This document shows positions 16,131-24,247 of a stretch of DNA of 64,000 nucleotides, piece by piece. Numbering within the stretch: position 1 is the stretch's first letter; each line of letters begins with the position of its first letter. A program made the translations under genes and the position numbers. The DNA is taken from the NCBI GenBank assembly GCA_965229765.1, contig CBDDJT010000002.1:1163028-1227027 (forward strand). Reading direction: 5' to 3'. This DNA is from ASV31 sp965229765 (GTDB taxonomy: Bacteria; Pseudomonadota; Alphaproteobacteria; Rhodobacterales; Rhodobacteraceae). Under the pieces are notes generated by a model, which was not told the origin of the DNA, made no database searches, and saw only the letters and a program-made list of their open reading frames with translations.

Positions 16131-17633
16131 ATGAAAAAGCCCAACATCCTCTTCATCATGGCGGATCAGTTGTCCGCCAAGGCACTGCCGTTTCATGGGC
16201 ACCCGGTCGTGCGGGCGCCGACGCTGTCGCGGCTGGCCGAAGAGGGCGTCGTTTTCGAGAACGCCTATTGCAATTCGCCCCTTTGCGGCCCCTCGCGCAC
16301 GTCGATGATGACCGGGGTGCTGCCGTCGAAGGCCGGAGGGTTTGACAACGCGCATGATTTCTCTGCCGCGCTTCCGACATTTGCCCACTACCTGCGGCTG
16401 GGCGGGTACCTGACGTGCCTGTCGGGCAAGATGCACTTTACCGGGCCGGACCAGCTTCACGGGTTCGAAGACCGGCTGACCACCGACATCTACCCTTCGG
16501 ATTTCGGGTGGACCCCCAACTGGGCAGAGCCCGAAGCCGGGGTCGGGTTTCAGGACATGACGAATGTTCTGGAGACCGGGCCGTGTCTGCGGTCGATGCA
16601 GATCGACTATGACGACGAGGTGGCGACGACCGCGTGCCGATGGCTGTACGACAGGGCGCGCGACAAGGGCGACCGGCCCTTCATGCTGACGGTCTCTTTC
16701 ACGTCGCCGCATGATCCCTATGTGGCGCGCCCGGAACACTGGGACATCTACAGCGAGGACGAGATCGACCTGCCCCGGGTGCCACCGATCCCGCCGGAGG
16801 AAATGGACGCGCACAGCCGGCGCATCCACGCGCATTATTCCATCGGTGATGTCGCGGTGTCCGACGACATCATCCGCCGGGCCCGCCACGGCTATTACGC
16901 GTCCATCGAATATGTCGATGCCAAGGTCGCCGCGCTGATGCAGGTGCTTGGGGAAACCGGGCTTGCAGAGAACACGCTGGTGGTCTTCGCCTCGGATCAC
17001 GGCGACATGATGGGAGAGCGCGGCCTTTTCTACAAGAAGACCTTCTTCGAATGGTCCGCGCGCGTGCCGCTGATCTTCTGGGCGGGCGGGCGGCTGCGCC
17101 CCGGCAGAGTAAGCGACCCGGTGTCCCTGCTGGACCTGCTGCCGACCTTCGCGGATCTGGCGGGCACCGCCGACGAGGTGCTTGAGGCCGACGGCACCTC
17201 GCTGGTGCCGCTCCTTGGGCAGGCGAGGCTGGGGCCGCGCAGCATCGCGGCCGAATACCTGTCCGAAGGCGTCTTCGAACCGACGTTCATGCTGTTGCGG
17301 GGGCATCTGAAGCTGCTTTACTGCGAAAGCGACCCGCCCGTGCTGTTCGACCTCGGCAAGGATCCCGATGAACGCGTCGATCGCGCCGGCGATCCCGCCT
17401 ATGCCGGAGCACTGGACGCGTTGCTGACAGAGGCGCGCGGCACATGGGACGCGGGCGCGCTTAGGGCAAGGATCATCCGCGACCAGAACCGCCGGCGCCT
17501 GATCGACCGCAGCCACAAGATCGGACAGCCACCGGCCTGGGACTTCCAGCCGCGCAGGGACGCCTCGCGCCAATATGTGCGGGCGGGAAAGTGGACGACA
17601 GAAGTGGAGGCCCGGGCGCACCTTTCGGTATAG
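16131..17633 (+). CDS. betC: Type I sulfatase, choline-sulfatase-like
   Basis: A 500-residue sulfatase. The N-terminal metal site is PNILFIMADQLSAKALPFHG. The formylglycine motif is CNSPLCGPSRTSMMTG, in which CGPSR carries the cysteine to be converted. GKMHFTGPDQLHGFEDRL and TTDIYPSDFGWTPNW are strongly like choline-sulfatase BetC, as is the C-terminal region ending near WDFQPRRDASRQYVR. The second metal site is VVFASDHGDMMGERGLFYKK. The start follows GGAGG with 7-nt spacing. No betI, betA, betB or choline transporter is nearby; instead an amino-acid ABC transporter is divergent. The true substrate may therefore be another sulfate ester. Confidence 0.85.
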   Translation: MKKPNILFIMADQLSAKALPFHGHPVVRAPTLSRLAEEGVVFENAYCNSPLCGPSRTSMMTGVLPSKAGGFDNAHDFSAALPTFAHYLRLGGYLTCLSGKMHFTGPDQLHGFEDRLTTDIYPSDFGWTPNWAEPEAGVGFQDMTNVLETGPCLRSMQIDYDDEVATTACRWLYDRARDKGDRPFMLTVSFTSPHDPYVARPEHWDIYSEDEIDLPRVPPIPPEEMDAHSRRIHAHYSIGDVAVSDDIIRRARHGYYASIEYVDAKVAALMQVLGETGLAENTLVVFASDHGDMMGERGLFYKKTFFEWSARVPLIFWAGGRLRPGRVSDPVSLLDLLPTFADLAGTADEVLEADGTSLVPLLGQARLGPRSIAAEYLSEGVFEPTFMLLRGHLKLLYCESDPPVLFDLGKDPDERVDRAGDPAYAGALDALLTEARGTWDAGALRARIIRDQNRRRLIDRSHKIGQPPAWDFQPRRDASRQYVRAGKWTTEVEARAHLSV

Positions 17634-17696
17634 GGCGGCCGGTCAGGCGGGATCGGTCCGGCGTGCCGGGGCCGCCGTCCGGGCGGGTTGCGCGGG

Positions 17697-19385
17697 TCAG
17701 GTCCGGCCGGACATCAGCCAGTTCGGCGGGGATGCGGGGGCCGTGCCCGAAACGGCGGCTTCAGCGCAGTCGCCAAGACTGCCGAAGCGGACGGTGCGCC
17801 CGCACAGGCCGGGCGCGTAGTGGGCATACTTGCCCGAATTCGTCATCAGGTTGCGGGCGGCGGGCGGAAAGACGGGTTCGGTGATGGAACACCAGCACAG
17901 GTCGGGAATCACCTTGACCCCGCCGGCTTCCAGCCGCGCCACCAGCCCCGACCCGCGCGCCTGTTGCAGGATGTCCCGGCCCAGGGTCACGATCACGTCC
18001 GTGCGCGGGTTCCGTTCGCGTCCGTCCAGCAGCCCGGCGAAGCGGGCGACCTCGGGCAGCGAGGCGTGCGGACTGCCGATGGCCACCAGATCGATCCGTT
18101 CGGGACCCGAGTTCAGGCTGCGCCACGCCTCTGCCAGATCGGCCGGTGAAATGGCGCGGCTTTCGGCCTGCGGCAGCGGCGCAAGATCCGCTTCTGGCGT
18201 GACACCCGCAACGTGGAGCATCGGCGAGGCCGAGGTCGTGCCGAAGGCCGCGCACAATGCGCGAAGGTCGTCGCGGGTCGGTTCAAGGTGGGCCAGTCCC
18301 CTGAGCAGCGGCACGCGGTCGGGCGCGAGACGTCCCGCGACCCAGCCGAGCAGGGGCCATAGGCTGTCGTCATGGCCCGCGGGAACCGTGCAGTCGATCA
18401 CCGACGCCGGACGGCGGCCCCGTGCAAGGTACATTCCGGTGTCGGGCGCGCGTCCGGTCATCGCGACGAACAGGTCGAGGTAATCGGGAAGCTTCGCAGT
18501 CTGCGCGCCAAGGACGGAATTTGCGTAGATGACGGCGTTCGATTCCGACCACCCGATCCTTTCGCCCAGATCCGGCACGTCATCCAGAAGGTAGGGGGCA
18601 CAGGTAAAGGTGGGGCGTGCCCCCATCCTTACATAGGCATCGGCAAGCCGGCTGGCCGCGCTCCGGAACGCGCCGGACATGCCATGTGCATCGCTGTTGG
18701 CGCGGTCGACAGAGATCGCGTTGATCGTCGTGGGAATGCTGACCTGCGCGCCGAGGCCGGCCATGTGCTCTGCAAAGATCAGGTTGGCGTCATGGGCGAG
18801 GATGCAGCCATCGATATGGCCGCGCGACACGTCCGTCAGGCCGCTGGCGCCAAGTGCGACGGCCATCGTGCAGATCACGTCCATTGCGATCGTCACGGGA
18901 TCCGCCGGATCGCCGGACAGGCGCGACCGGTCCGAGGCCGTCAATCCGAGATCGGCAAGGCGCACCGGGTGCAGATCGCAGTGTGTTCCCCCGGCGTCCA
19001 GCACATTGCCCCTGATCGTGGCCGAGGACGCACGGGAAAGCGTGGCGAAGTCCCCGGGGGACAGGCGCGCCACCGCGACCGGCTTGGCGAACAGGCGCGC
19101 CGCGATGACGGCACCAAGGGTCAGAACCTCTTCGGCCGCGGCAAAGATCAGCGCCGCCGGCGCATGTCCGTTCAGCGCAAGCTCCAGCAAGACGCCACTG
19201 CCCGAACAGGAGCCGCGGCTGGTGGGCATGGCCACGATCTTTCCCGCCAGCGAGCGGCCATGCCACGGATGATGCACATCTATCACCGTGCCCGTCGCTG
19301 GATCGACGCCGCCCCAGAAGCTGAGACCGTCCTCGCAATACAGGATCTCTCCTGCGGCGTCCGCCTCGACGATGAGCTTCGACAT
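17697..19385 (-). CDS. Aconitase X, fused swivel and catalytic domains (cis-3-hydroxy-L-proline dehydratase type)
   Basis: A 562-residue fused aconitase-X. The N-terminal swivel domain (about 1-130) has LSFWGGVDPATGTVIDVHHP and the MPTSRGSCSGSGVLLELAL phosphate-loop-like motif. The catalytic domain (about 150-562) has GGTHCDLHPV, GASGLTDVSRGHIDGCIL, RPTFTCAPYLL, WSESNAVIYANSVLGAQTAK, and the C-terminal PDLCWCSI and NSGKYAHYAPGLCGRTVRFG with cysteines that bind the iron centre. Known members dehydrate cis-3-hydroxy-L-proline (bacteria) or mevalonate 5-phosphate (archaea); the bacterial activity is more likely here. Start ATG 19385 has a GGAG site. It is near a dipeptidase and an amino-acid transporter, in line with hydroxyproline or related amino-acid use. 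Confidence 0.88.
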   Translation of the reverse strand: MSKLIVEADAAGEILYCEDGLSFWGGVDPATGTVIDVHHPWHGRSLAGKIVAMPTSRGSCSGSGVLLELALNGHAPAALIFAAAEEVLTLGAVIAARLFAKPVAVARLSPGDFATLSRASSATIRGNVLDAGGTHCDLHPVRLADLGLTASDRSRLSGDPADPVTIAMDVICTMAVALGASGLTDVSRGHIDGCILAHDANLIFAEHMAGLGAQVSIPTTINAISVDRANSDAHGMSGAFRSAASRLADAYVRMGARPTFTCAPYLLDDVPDLGERIGWSESNAVIYANSVLGAQTAKLPDYLDLFVAMTGRAPDTGMYLARGRRPASVIDCTVPAGHDDSLWPLLGWVAGRLAPDRVPLLRGLAHLEPTRDDLRALCAAFGTTSASPMLHVAGVTPEADLAPLPQAESRAISPADLAEAWRSLNSGPERIDLVAIGSPHASLPEVARFAGLLDGRERNPRTDVIVTLGRDILQQARGSGLVARLEAGGVKVIPDLCWCSITEPVFPPAARNLMTNSGKYAHYAPGLCGRTVRFGSLGDCAEAAVSGTAPASPPNWLMSGRT

Positions 19386-19496
19386 GCTTCGGTCTCCTTC
19401 GCTGTGGACGGTTGCACCATACGGCGGCGGACACAATTGCCTGCCGGCCTCCGCTTGTCGAAGGCGGGGGTCCGGTCGCAGGCACGGGCCGCGGTG

Positions 19497-20564
19497 TCAG
19501 GGCGTCAGACACCGATCGAGGCAGCGCAGCCAGTTGCCGCGCGCCAGCTTCGCGATCAGCGGGGCGTCGAACCCGTGCGCCGACATCGCCTGAAACAGCC
19601 TCGGGACGCCGGTGACATCGCCGACAAGATCGGGCAGCACGCAGCCGTCGAAATCCGAGCCGAGCCCGACGTGATCCTCTCCTGCCTGTTCCATCAGGTG
19701 GTCGAGATGGCGCAGGATGACGTCCCATCCGGTCCCTGTGTCGGCGGTGCCATCGGCGTTGAGGTAGAAGGTGGCGAAGTTGAGCCCCACCATGCCGCCC
19801 CTTTCGCGGATCATGTGAAGTTGCCTGTCCGTCAGGTTGCGCGGGCTGTCGCAAAGCGCATGGGCGTTGGAATGGGTCGCCACCAGCGGCGCGGAAGAAA
19901 CTGCCGCCACGTCGTCGAACCCTTTTTCGTTCAGGTGGGACAGGTCGATCAGGATGCCAAGTTCGTCGCAGAGCCGGACAAGGTCCCTGCCCTTCCCGGT
20001 CAGACCCGGCCCGATGTCGGGGCCGGCGGGATAGGCCATCGGCACACCGTGACCGAAGATGTTGGGGCGGCTCCAGACCGGGCCAAGCGAACGCAGGCCC
20101 ATGTCGTGGAAGAGATAGAGCGCGTCGAGGTCCGGGCCGATCGCCTCGGCCCCTTCCATGTGCATGACGCCCGCTATGCGGCCCGCGTCCATCGCAGAGC
20201 GGATGTCGGGCACCGAACGGCAAAGCGCGAAATCGTCCGGGGCGGCGCGTTCCATCCAGTGCAAGAGCCCCGCCATCGCCAGCGCCACGGGCTGCGCGGT
20301 GGCGTGATCCATCGCCGGGGCCAGCGGCAGGTCATAGGGCGGCCGGGCCATGAGCGCCCTGAAATCGGGCGGAGGACCACTGGAGGCAGGCGGCACGAAG
20401 ATGGCGAACAGGCCCCCGGCGAAGCCCGCGGCCCTCATCCGTGCAAGATCGAGGTGACCCGCGCCGCCATCGCCCAGCCAGATGGGTTCGCGCGGGGCGG
20501 GCGATTTCAGCAGGCGCAGCAGGAAATCGTTATGTCCGTCGAAGAACGGGACAGGGGCTGTCAT
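19497..20564 (-). CDS. Membrane-dipeptidase family (M19) zinc dipeptidase
   Basis: A 355-residue M19 (renal dipeptidase-like) metallopeptidase. Metal ligands are visible: FDGHNDFLLR (HxD), GVMHMEGAEAIG (bridging Glu), DLSHLNEKGFDD, ATHSNAHALCDSPRNL (His pair region) and VGLGSDFDGCVLP (Asp). The family hydrolyses dipeptides, often with a D-residue or dehydro-amino acid at the C-side. No signal peptide is seen, so it is probably cytoplasmic. It lies upstream of the aconitase-X gene on the same strand with 111 bp between, so the two may be co-transcribed. Exact substrate unknown. Confidence 0.93.
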   Translation of the reverse strand: MTAPVPFFDGHNDFLLRLLKSPAPREPIWLGDGGAGHLDLARMRAAGFAGGLFAIFVPPASSGPPPDFRALMARPPYDLPLAPAMDHATAQPVALAMAGLLHWMERAAPDDFALCRSVPDIRSAMDAGRIAGVMHMEGAEAIGPDLDALYLFHDMGLRSLGPVWSRPNIFGHGVPMAYPAGPDIGPGLTGKGRDLVRLCDELGILIDLSHLNEKGFDDVAAVSSAPLVATHSNAHALCDSPRNLTDRQLHMIRERGGMVGLNFATFYLNADGTADTGTGWDVILRHLDHLMEQAGEDHVGLGSDFDGCVLPDLVGDVTGVPRLFQAMSAHGFDAPLIAKLARGNWLRCLDRCLTP

Positions 20565-21186
20565 CGGGCGGTCTCCTCTTTCCGGTTTGCCGTGGCATGG
20601 GCTTTCGGCATTGCCAGATGGCCAGAGCAGTGAACGCCCCTGATGTCGAGGTGATCGACGGCCCCGACGATGCCGCCCCGCGCCCGGGTGCGGTCATCAA
20701 GATCCGTGCATCGATCACCCTTGCCGGGCGCGGCCAAGGGGCCTTGGGCGTCGTGTGTCCGGCGCCCGCGCATTTGTCCCGGTACGATCTGGCGACCTTC
20801 CCGCGTCGGGCCGCGCCGCGGGGGGCCGACAGGATGACATGGGGCGAAGGTCATGGTGGTGTCTCCGGGTCGGGGGCCAAGGCATCAGTGCCGGCCTGTT
20901 CGCGCCGCTCCATGACGTGCAGCGTGTCCGACTGGCGGGCCGCCGTCCACTCGATTGCGCAAGGCGATCCGGGTCGGTCGCCGGCCCGGCGCGGCAACGC
21001 GGTGCCCCGGCGGCTTCGGGCGGGGTCGGCCCGGTCGAACCGTGGCACGCCAACTCAGGGTGCGGGGTGGCGTGCGCGGCGAAAGGTAGAGGCGCTGCCA
21101 TCTGCCCGGGATCTCTGGCCGGGCTGCGGGGACCGGGGCTGGTCAAGGTTGCCAGCCGCGGCGGAACCGGGCAGACAGGAAAGCAT
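20565..21186. other. Gene-poor interval, 0.6 kb
   Basis: No convincing gene. A minus-strand frame 20561-20854 starts behind CCGGAGACACC and ends in an ATGA overlap with the dipeptidase start. A plus-strand frame from 20619 has better codon use for about 45 codons and then becomes arginine-rich. The two overlap and neither matches a family I know. The promoter of the dipeptidase gene should be here. Confidence 0.4.
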
Positions 21187-21411
21187 ATGAAACGGGCAGC
21201 GGCATGGATCTTGCTTGCGCTGGCGTCGCTGGTGGGCTGGACGGCGCTTGGCCTTCCGGTGGCCGACTGGATGACGGGGCGCGGCTGGTTCGGCTCTTGC
21301 TTCGAGGGGGCCTGCGGTTATGTCGCGGTGTTCCTGTTCCTGCCCCTCTGGGCCGTGGGCGGCACGATCGTGACGCTTGCGGGGGTGTGGTGGTGGCGGC
21401 GGCGACGGTGA
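21187..21411 (+). CDS. Small membrane protein, unknown
   Basis: A 74-residue protein with two hydrophobic segments (about residues 4-27, AAAWILLALASLVGWTALG, and about 47-68, YVAVFLFLPLWAVGGTIVTL) and a basic tail WWWRRRR. Two cysteines stand in the loop (SCFEGACGY). The ATG follows GACAGGAAAGC, an acceptable ribosome site. It is not recognised as a known family. The nearest gene downstream is ctaD at 21897, too far away to assume a shared operon. It could be a lone small inner-membrane protein; a chance frame cannot be excluded. Confidence 0.55.
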   Translation: MKRAAAWILLALASLVGWTALGLPVADWMTGRGWFGSCFEGACGYVAVFLFLPLWAVGGTIVTLAGVWWWRRRR

Positions 21412-21896
21412 CGGGGCGCGGCCGCGATCGGTTCGGGCGCTTCAGGTCGCAGACCGGTCGGGCTTGGTCGTTGGGGCGTTCATGGTGTCCAAGGTCGCGC
21501 GGCGTGCTGTCGGCCGTCATGCAGGCGCCGGCCCGGTCGTTCTTGCCCGACGACAGGACTGGCGCGACAGGAACAGGGCCGGTCCGCTCCACCGGACAAC
21601 GTGCATGAAACCTGCCCACAGGCGAGCTTCCCCGATGAGGCAGTCTGCCTGCCTGAATCGCGCGGCTGGCAGACGTTCGGCATCCATATGGCGACCCGAC
21701 CGGTCAGGCGGCGGCCCGGGGCAGTCCGCCGTGCCACCGCCGCGACACCCCGCCACGCCTTTTTTGCGCGAATTCCGCGGACTGCGGCGAACCGGCCCGT
21801 TGCCCCCCCGCCGCCCTCGGTCTAGACACATTCCAAATCCATGGGACGAGTGCGACTCGTGCCCTGGTCAACGTATAAACAGCCAGGAGGTTCGGC
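21412..21896. other. Non-coding interval upstream of ctaD
   Basis: No credible gene is seen. Near its end, ACGAGT-GCG-ACTCGT (21846-21860) forms a perfect 6-bp inverted repeat, 36 bp before the ctaD start, which could be a regulator site. AGGAGG (21885-21890) is the ctaD ribosome site. Confidence 0.45.
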
Positions 21897-23579
21897 ATGG
21901 CCGACGCAGCCATCCACGGACACGGACACGAGGACAACCGGGGCTTCTTTACCCGGTGGTTCATGTCCACCAATCACAAGGACATCGGGATCCTCTACCT
22001 GATCACCTCGGCGCTGGTGGGCTTCATTGCCGTCGCGCTGACGATCTACATGCGGATGGAACTGATGGAGCCGGGCGTACAGTACATGTGCGACCCGAGC
22101 GAAGGCGGCTCTCGCCTGTTCTCTGGCGGGACCGACTGTGCGACGCCCAACGGCCATGTCTGGAACGTGGTGGTCACGGCGCACGGCATCCTGATGATGT
22201 TCTTCGTGGTGATCCCGGCGCTTTTCGGCGGTTTCGGCAACTATTTCATGCCGTTGCAGATTGGCGCACCGGACATGGCGTTCCCGCGCCTGAACAACCT
22301 GTCCTACTGGCTTTATGTCGCGGGGACGTCGCTGGCGCTGGCCAGCGTGGTGTCGCCGGGGGGCAACGGGCAGTTGGGATCGGGCGTCGGCTGGGTCCTG
22401 TATCCGCCGCTGTCCACCAGCGAGGCCGGGTTCTCGATGGACCTTGCGATCTTCGCGGTGCACCTGTCGGGTGCCTCGTCGATCCTTGGCGCGATCAACA
22501 TGATCACGACCTTCCTGAACATGCGCGCGCCGGGCATGACGCTGTTCAAGGTGCCGCTGTTCGCATGGTCGATCTTCATCACCGCGTGGATGATCCTGCT
22601 GGCGCTGCCGGTGCTGGCGGGCGCGATCACCATGCTGCTGACCGACCGCAACTTCGGCACGACCTTCTTCCAGCCGGAAGGCGGCGGTGACCCGATCCTG
22701 TACCAGCACATCCTGTGGTTCTTCGGCCACCCGGAGGTGTACATCCTGATCGTGCCGGGCTTCGGCATCATCAGCCACGTGGTCGCCACCTTCAGCCGCA
22801 AGCCCGTGTTCGGCTATCTGCCGATGGTCTGGGCGATGATCGCCATCGCCGCGCTGGGCTTCGTCGTCTGGGCGCACCATATGTACACCGTCGGCATGAG
22901 CCTGACGCAGCAGTCCTACTTCATGTTGGCCACCATGGTGATCGCCGTGCCCACGGGTGTGAAGGTGTTCAGCTGGATCGCGACGATGTGGGGCGGGTCG
23001 GTCGAGTTCAAGACGCCGATGCTCTGGGCGTTCGGCTTCCTGTTCCTGTTCACGCTGGGCGGGGTCACGGGGATCGTACTGTCGCAGGCCGGCGTCGACC
23101 GCGCCTATCACGACACCTACTATGTCGTGGCGCACTTCCACTACGTGATGAGCCTTGGTGCGATCTTCGCGATCTTTGCCGGCATCTACTACTGGATCGG
23201 CAAGATGAGCGGGCGCCAGTACCCCGAATGGGCCGGCAAGCTGCACTTCTGGGCGATGTTCATCGGGTCGAACATCACCTTCTTCCCGCAGCACTTCCTG
23301 GGCCGTCAGGGGATGCCGCGCCGTTACATCGACTATCCGGAGGCTTTCGCCTACTGGAACTACATCTCGTCGATCGGCGCCTTCATCGCCTTTGCGTCGT
23401 TCCTGTTCTTCATCGGCGTCATGATCTACACCCTGACGCGCGGTGCGCGGATCACCGAGGACAACTACTGGAACGAGCACGCGGACACGCTGGAATGGAC
23501 GCTGCCCTCGCCGCCGCCCGAGCACACCTTCGAGACGCTCCCCAAGCAGAGCGACTGGGACAAGGGCCACGCGCACTGA
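21897..23579 (+). CDS. ctaD: Cytochrome c oxidase subunit I (aa3 type)
   Basis: A 560-residue heme-copper oxidase subunit I, the catalytic core of complex IV in the inner membrane. It reduces O2 with electrons from cytochrome c and pumps protons. Twelve helices are expected. Ligands visible: low-spin heme His in VVTAHGILMMFF, the CuB His-Tyr pair in WFFGHPEVYILI, the CuB histidine pair in WAHHMYTVG, and the two heme histidines in VVAHFHYVM. The sequence, for example FFTRWFMSTNHKDIGILYL, is close to Paracoccus/Rhodobacter CtaD. Subunits II and III are not adjacent, as is common in this group. AGGAGG precedes the start. An intrinsic terminator follows 25 bp after the stop. Confidence 0.98.
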   Translation: MADAAIHGHGHEDNRGFFTRWFMSTNHKDIGILYLITSALVGFIAVALTIYMRMELMEPGVQYMCDPSEGGSRLFSGGTDCATPNGHVWNVVVTAHGILMMFFVVIPALFGGFGNYFMPLQIGAPDMAFPRLNNLSYWLYVAGTSLALASVVSPGGNGQLGSGVGWVLYPPLSTSEAGFSMDLAIFAVHLSGASSILGAINMITTFLNMRAPGMTLFKVPLFAWSIFITAWMILLALPVLAGAITMLLTDRNFGTTFFQPEGGGDPILYQHILWFFGHPEVYILIVPGFGIISHVVATFSRKPVFGYLPMVWAMIAIAALGFVVWAHHMYTVGMSLTQQSYFMLATMVIAVPTGVKVFSWIATMWGGSVEFKTPMLWAFGFLFLFTLGGVTGIVLSQAGVDRAYHDTYYVVAHFHYVMSLGAIFAIFAGIYYWIGKMSGRQYPEWAGKLHFWAMFIGSNITFFPQHFLGRQGMPRRYIDYPEAFAYWNYISSIGAFIAFASFLFFIGVMIYTLTRGARITEDNYWNEHADTLEWTLPSPPPEHTFETLPKQSDWDKGHAH

Positions 23580-23580
23580 C

Positions 23581-24132
23581 ATGCCCATCCATTGGGAAAC
23601 GCGAGAGGCCCCGGGTTCCGGGGCCTCTTTTTTTGCCGAGGGGCAGCCGCCAGTGGCGCGGCTGAACCTTTGGCCGCACCGGTCGCTGCCGCGCCGGGGC
23701 TTTGTACTTTTCATCGGGCTGACCTTTGCCGCGATCCTCATGCCGCTTCTGGCGATGCTGGGCACGGTCGTCCTGTGGGGGATCCTGCCCTTCATGATGG
23801 GCGCGCTGGCGCTGGTCTGGTGGGCGCTGGAGCGCAGCTATCGCGACGGGGCGCTGCGCGAGGACCTGACGCTGTGGTCGGACAAGGTAGAGCTTGTCCG
23901 GGTCAACCCGCGCGGCCCCGAACAGCGGTGGGAGGCGAACCCCTACTGGGTGAAGGTCGAGATGCACGCCGAGGGCGGCCCGGTGGAGAACTACCTGACC
24001 CTGACAGGCAGCGGTCGCGCTGTCGAGATCGGCGCGTTCCTGAGCCCCGAAGAGCGCGCGGCCCTGCGCGGGGAACTGGAGGACGCGCTGCGCCACAGCA
24101 CACGGGCGCCGGGCGGACCGGCGGGCCGCTGA
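23581..24132 (+). CDS. DUF2244 membrane protein
   Basis: A 183-residue protein of the DUF2244 family (function unknown), often next to cytochrome oxidase genes in Rhodobacteraceae. It has LNLWPHRSLPRRGFVLFIGL, two membrane helices (about 43-62 and 65-83), then a soluble part with LREDLTLWSDKVELVRVNPR and WEANPYWVKVEMHAEGGPVE. The ATG lies 1 bp after the ctaD stop, and no good ribosome site is visible. A perfect intrinsic terminator (23604-23634) lies inside codons 8-18. The N-terminal MPIHWE fits the family start, so the terminator is probably really in the coding region; a GTG at 23653, past the terminator, is the alternative start. Confidence 0.85.
   Translation: MPIHWETREAPGSGASFFAEGQPPVARLNLWPHRSLPRRGFVLFIGLTFAAILMPLLAMLGTVVLWGILPFMMGALALVWWALERSYRDGALREDLTLWSDKVELVRVNPRGPEQRWEANPYWVKVEMHAEGGPVENYLTLTGSGRAVEIGAFLSPEERAALRGELEDALRHSTRAPGGPAGR
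23604..23634 (+). terminator. Intrinsic terminator after ctaD, inside the DUF2244 reading frame
   Basis: AGAGGCCCCGG (23604-23614), loop GTT, CCGGGGCCTCT (23618-23628), then T6: an 11-bp perfect stem plus T-run. It should end most ctaD transcripts, leaving only read-through for the DUF2244 gene. Confidence 0.88.
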
Positions 24133-24177
24133 CGCCCCTGTCCATGTGTACCGGCAGGCGACGACGCGCCGACGCCC

Positions 24178-24199
24178 AAGCGCCTTGCAAGGCGCTTTT
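24178..24199 (+). terminator. Palindromic hairpin with T-run after the DUF2244 gene
   Basis: AAGCGCCTTGCAAGGCGCTT (24178-24197) is a perfect 20-bp palindrome followed by TT, giving a 4-T run on the plus strand. It is a short intrinsic terminator candidate between convergent genes. Confidence 0.6.
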
Positions 24200-24224
24200 C
24201 ACGCGGTCATCCGCCCGCGTGAAG

Positions 24225-24244
24225 AAGCCGCTTCGAAGCGGCTT
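24225..24244 (-). terminator. Palindromic hairpin at the end of the yqeY-like gene
   Basis: AAGCCGCTTCGAAGCGGCTT is a perfect 20-bp palindrome 3 bp past the stop of the minus-strand GatB/YqeY gene. It lacks a T-run, so termination by it alone is uncertain. Confidence 0.45.
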
Positions 24245-24247
24245 GGC

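Noticed and set aside
15390..17621. Minus-strand open frame of about 740 codons opposite the sulfatase gene
   Set aside because: It runs across the sulfatase on the wrong strand and then out of frame into a permease gene; no motif supports it.
16131..17633. Reading the sulfatase as part of a choline-O-sulfate to glycine-betaine operon
   Set aside because: Motifs are choline-sulfatase-like, but no betI, betA, betB or choline carrier is next to it. I kept the symbol on motif grounds only and left the substrate open.
18372..20633. Plus-strand open frame of about 750 codons opposite aconitase-X and dipeptidase
   Set aside because: Antisense to two genes with clear catalytic motifs; composition is that of a shadow frame.
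21874..21879. TATAAA as a -10 box of ctaD
   Set aside because: Transcription would then start within the ribosome site, about 11 nt before the ATG, and no good -35 box is at the right distance.
21822..23795. Minus-strand open frame opposite ctaD
   Set aside because: ctaD has every heme and copper ligand; the antisense frame is Arg/His-rich and featureless.
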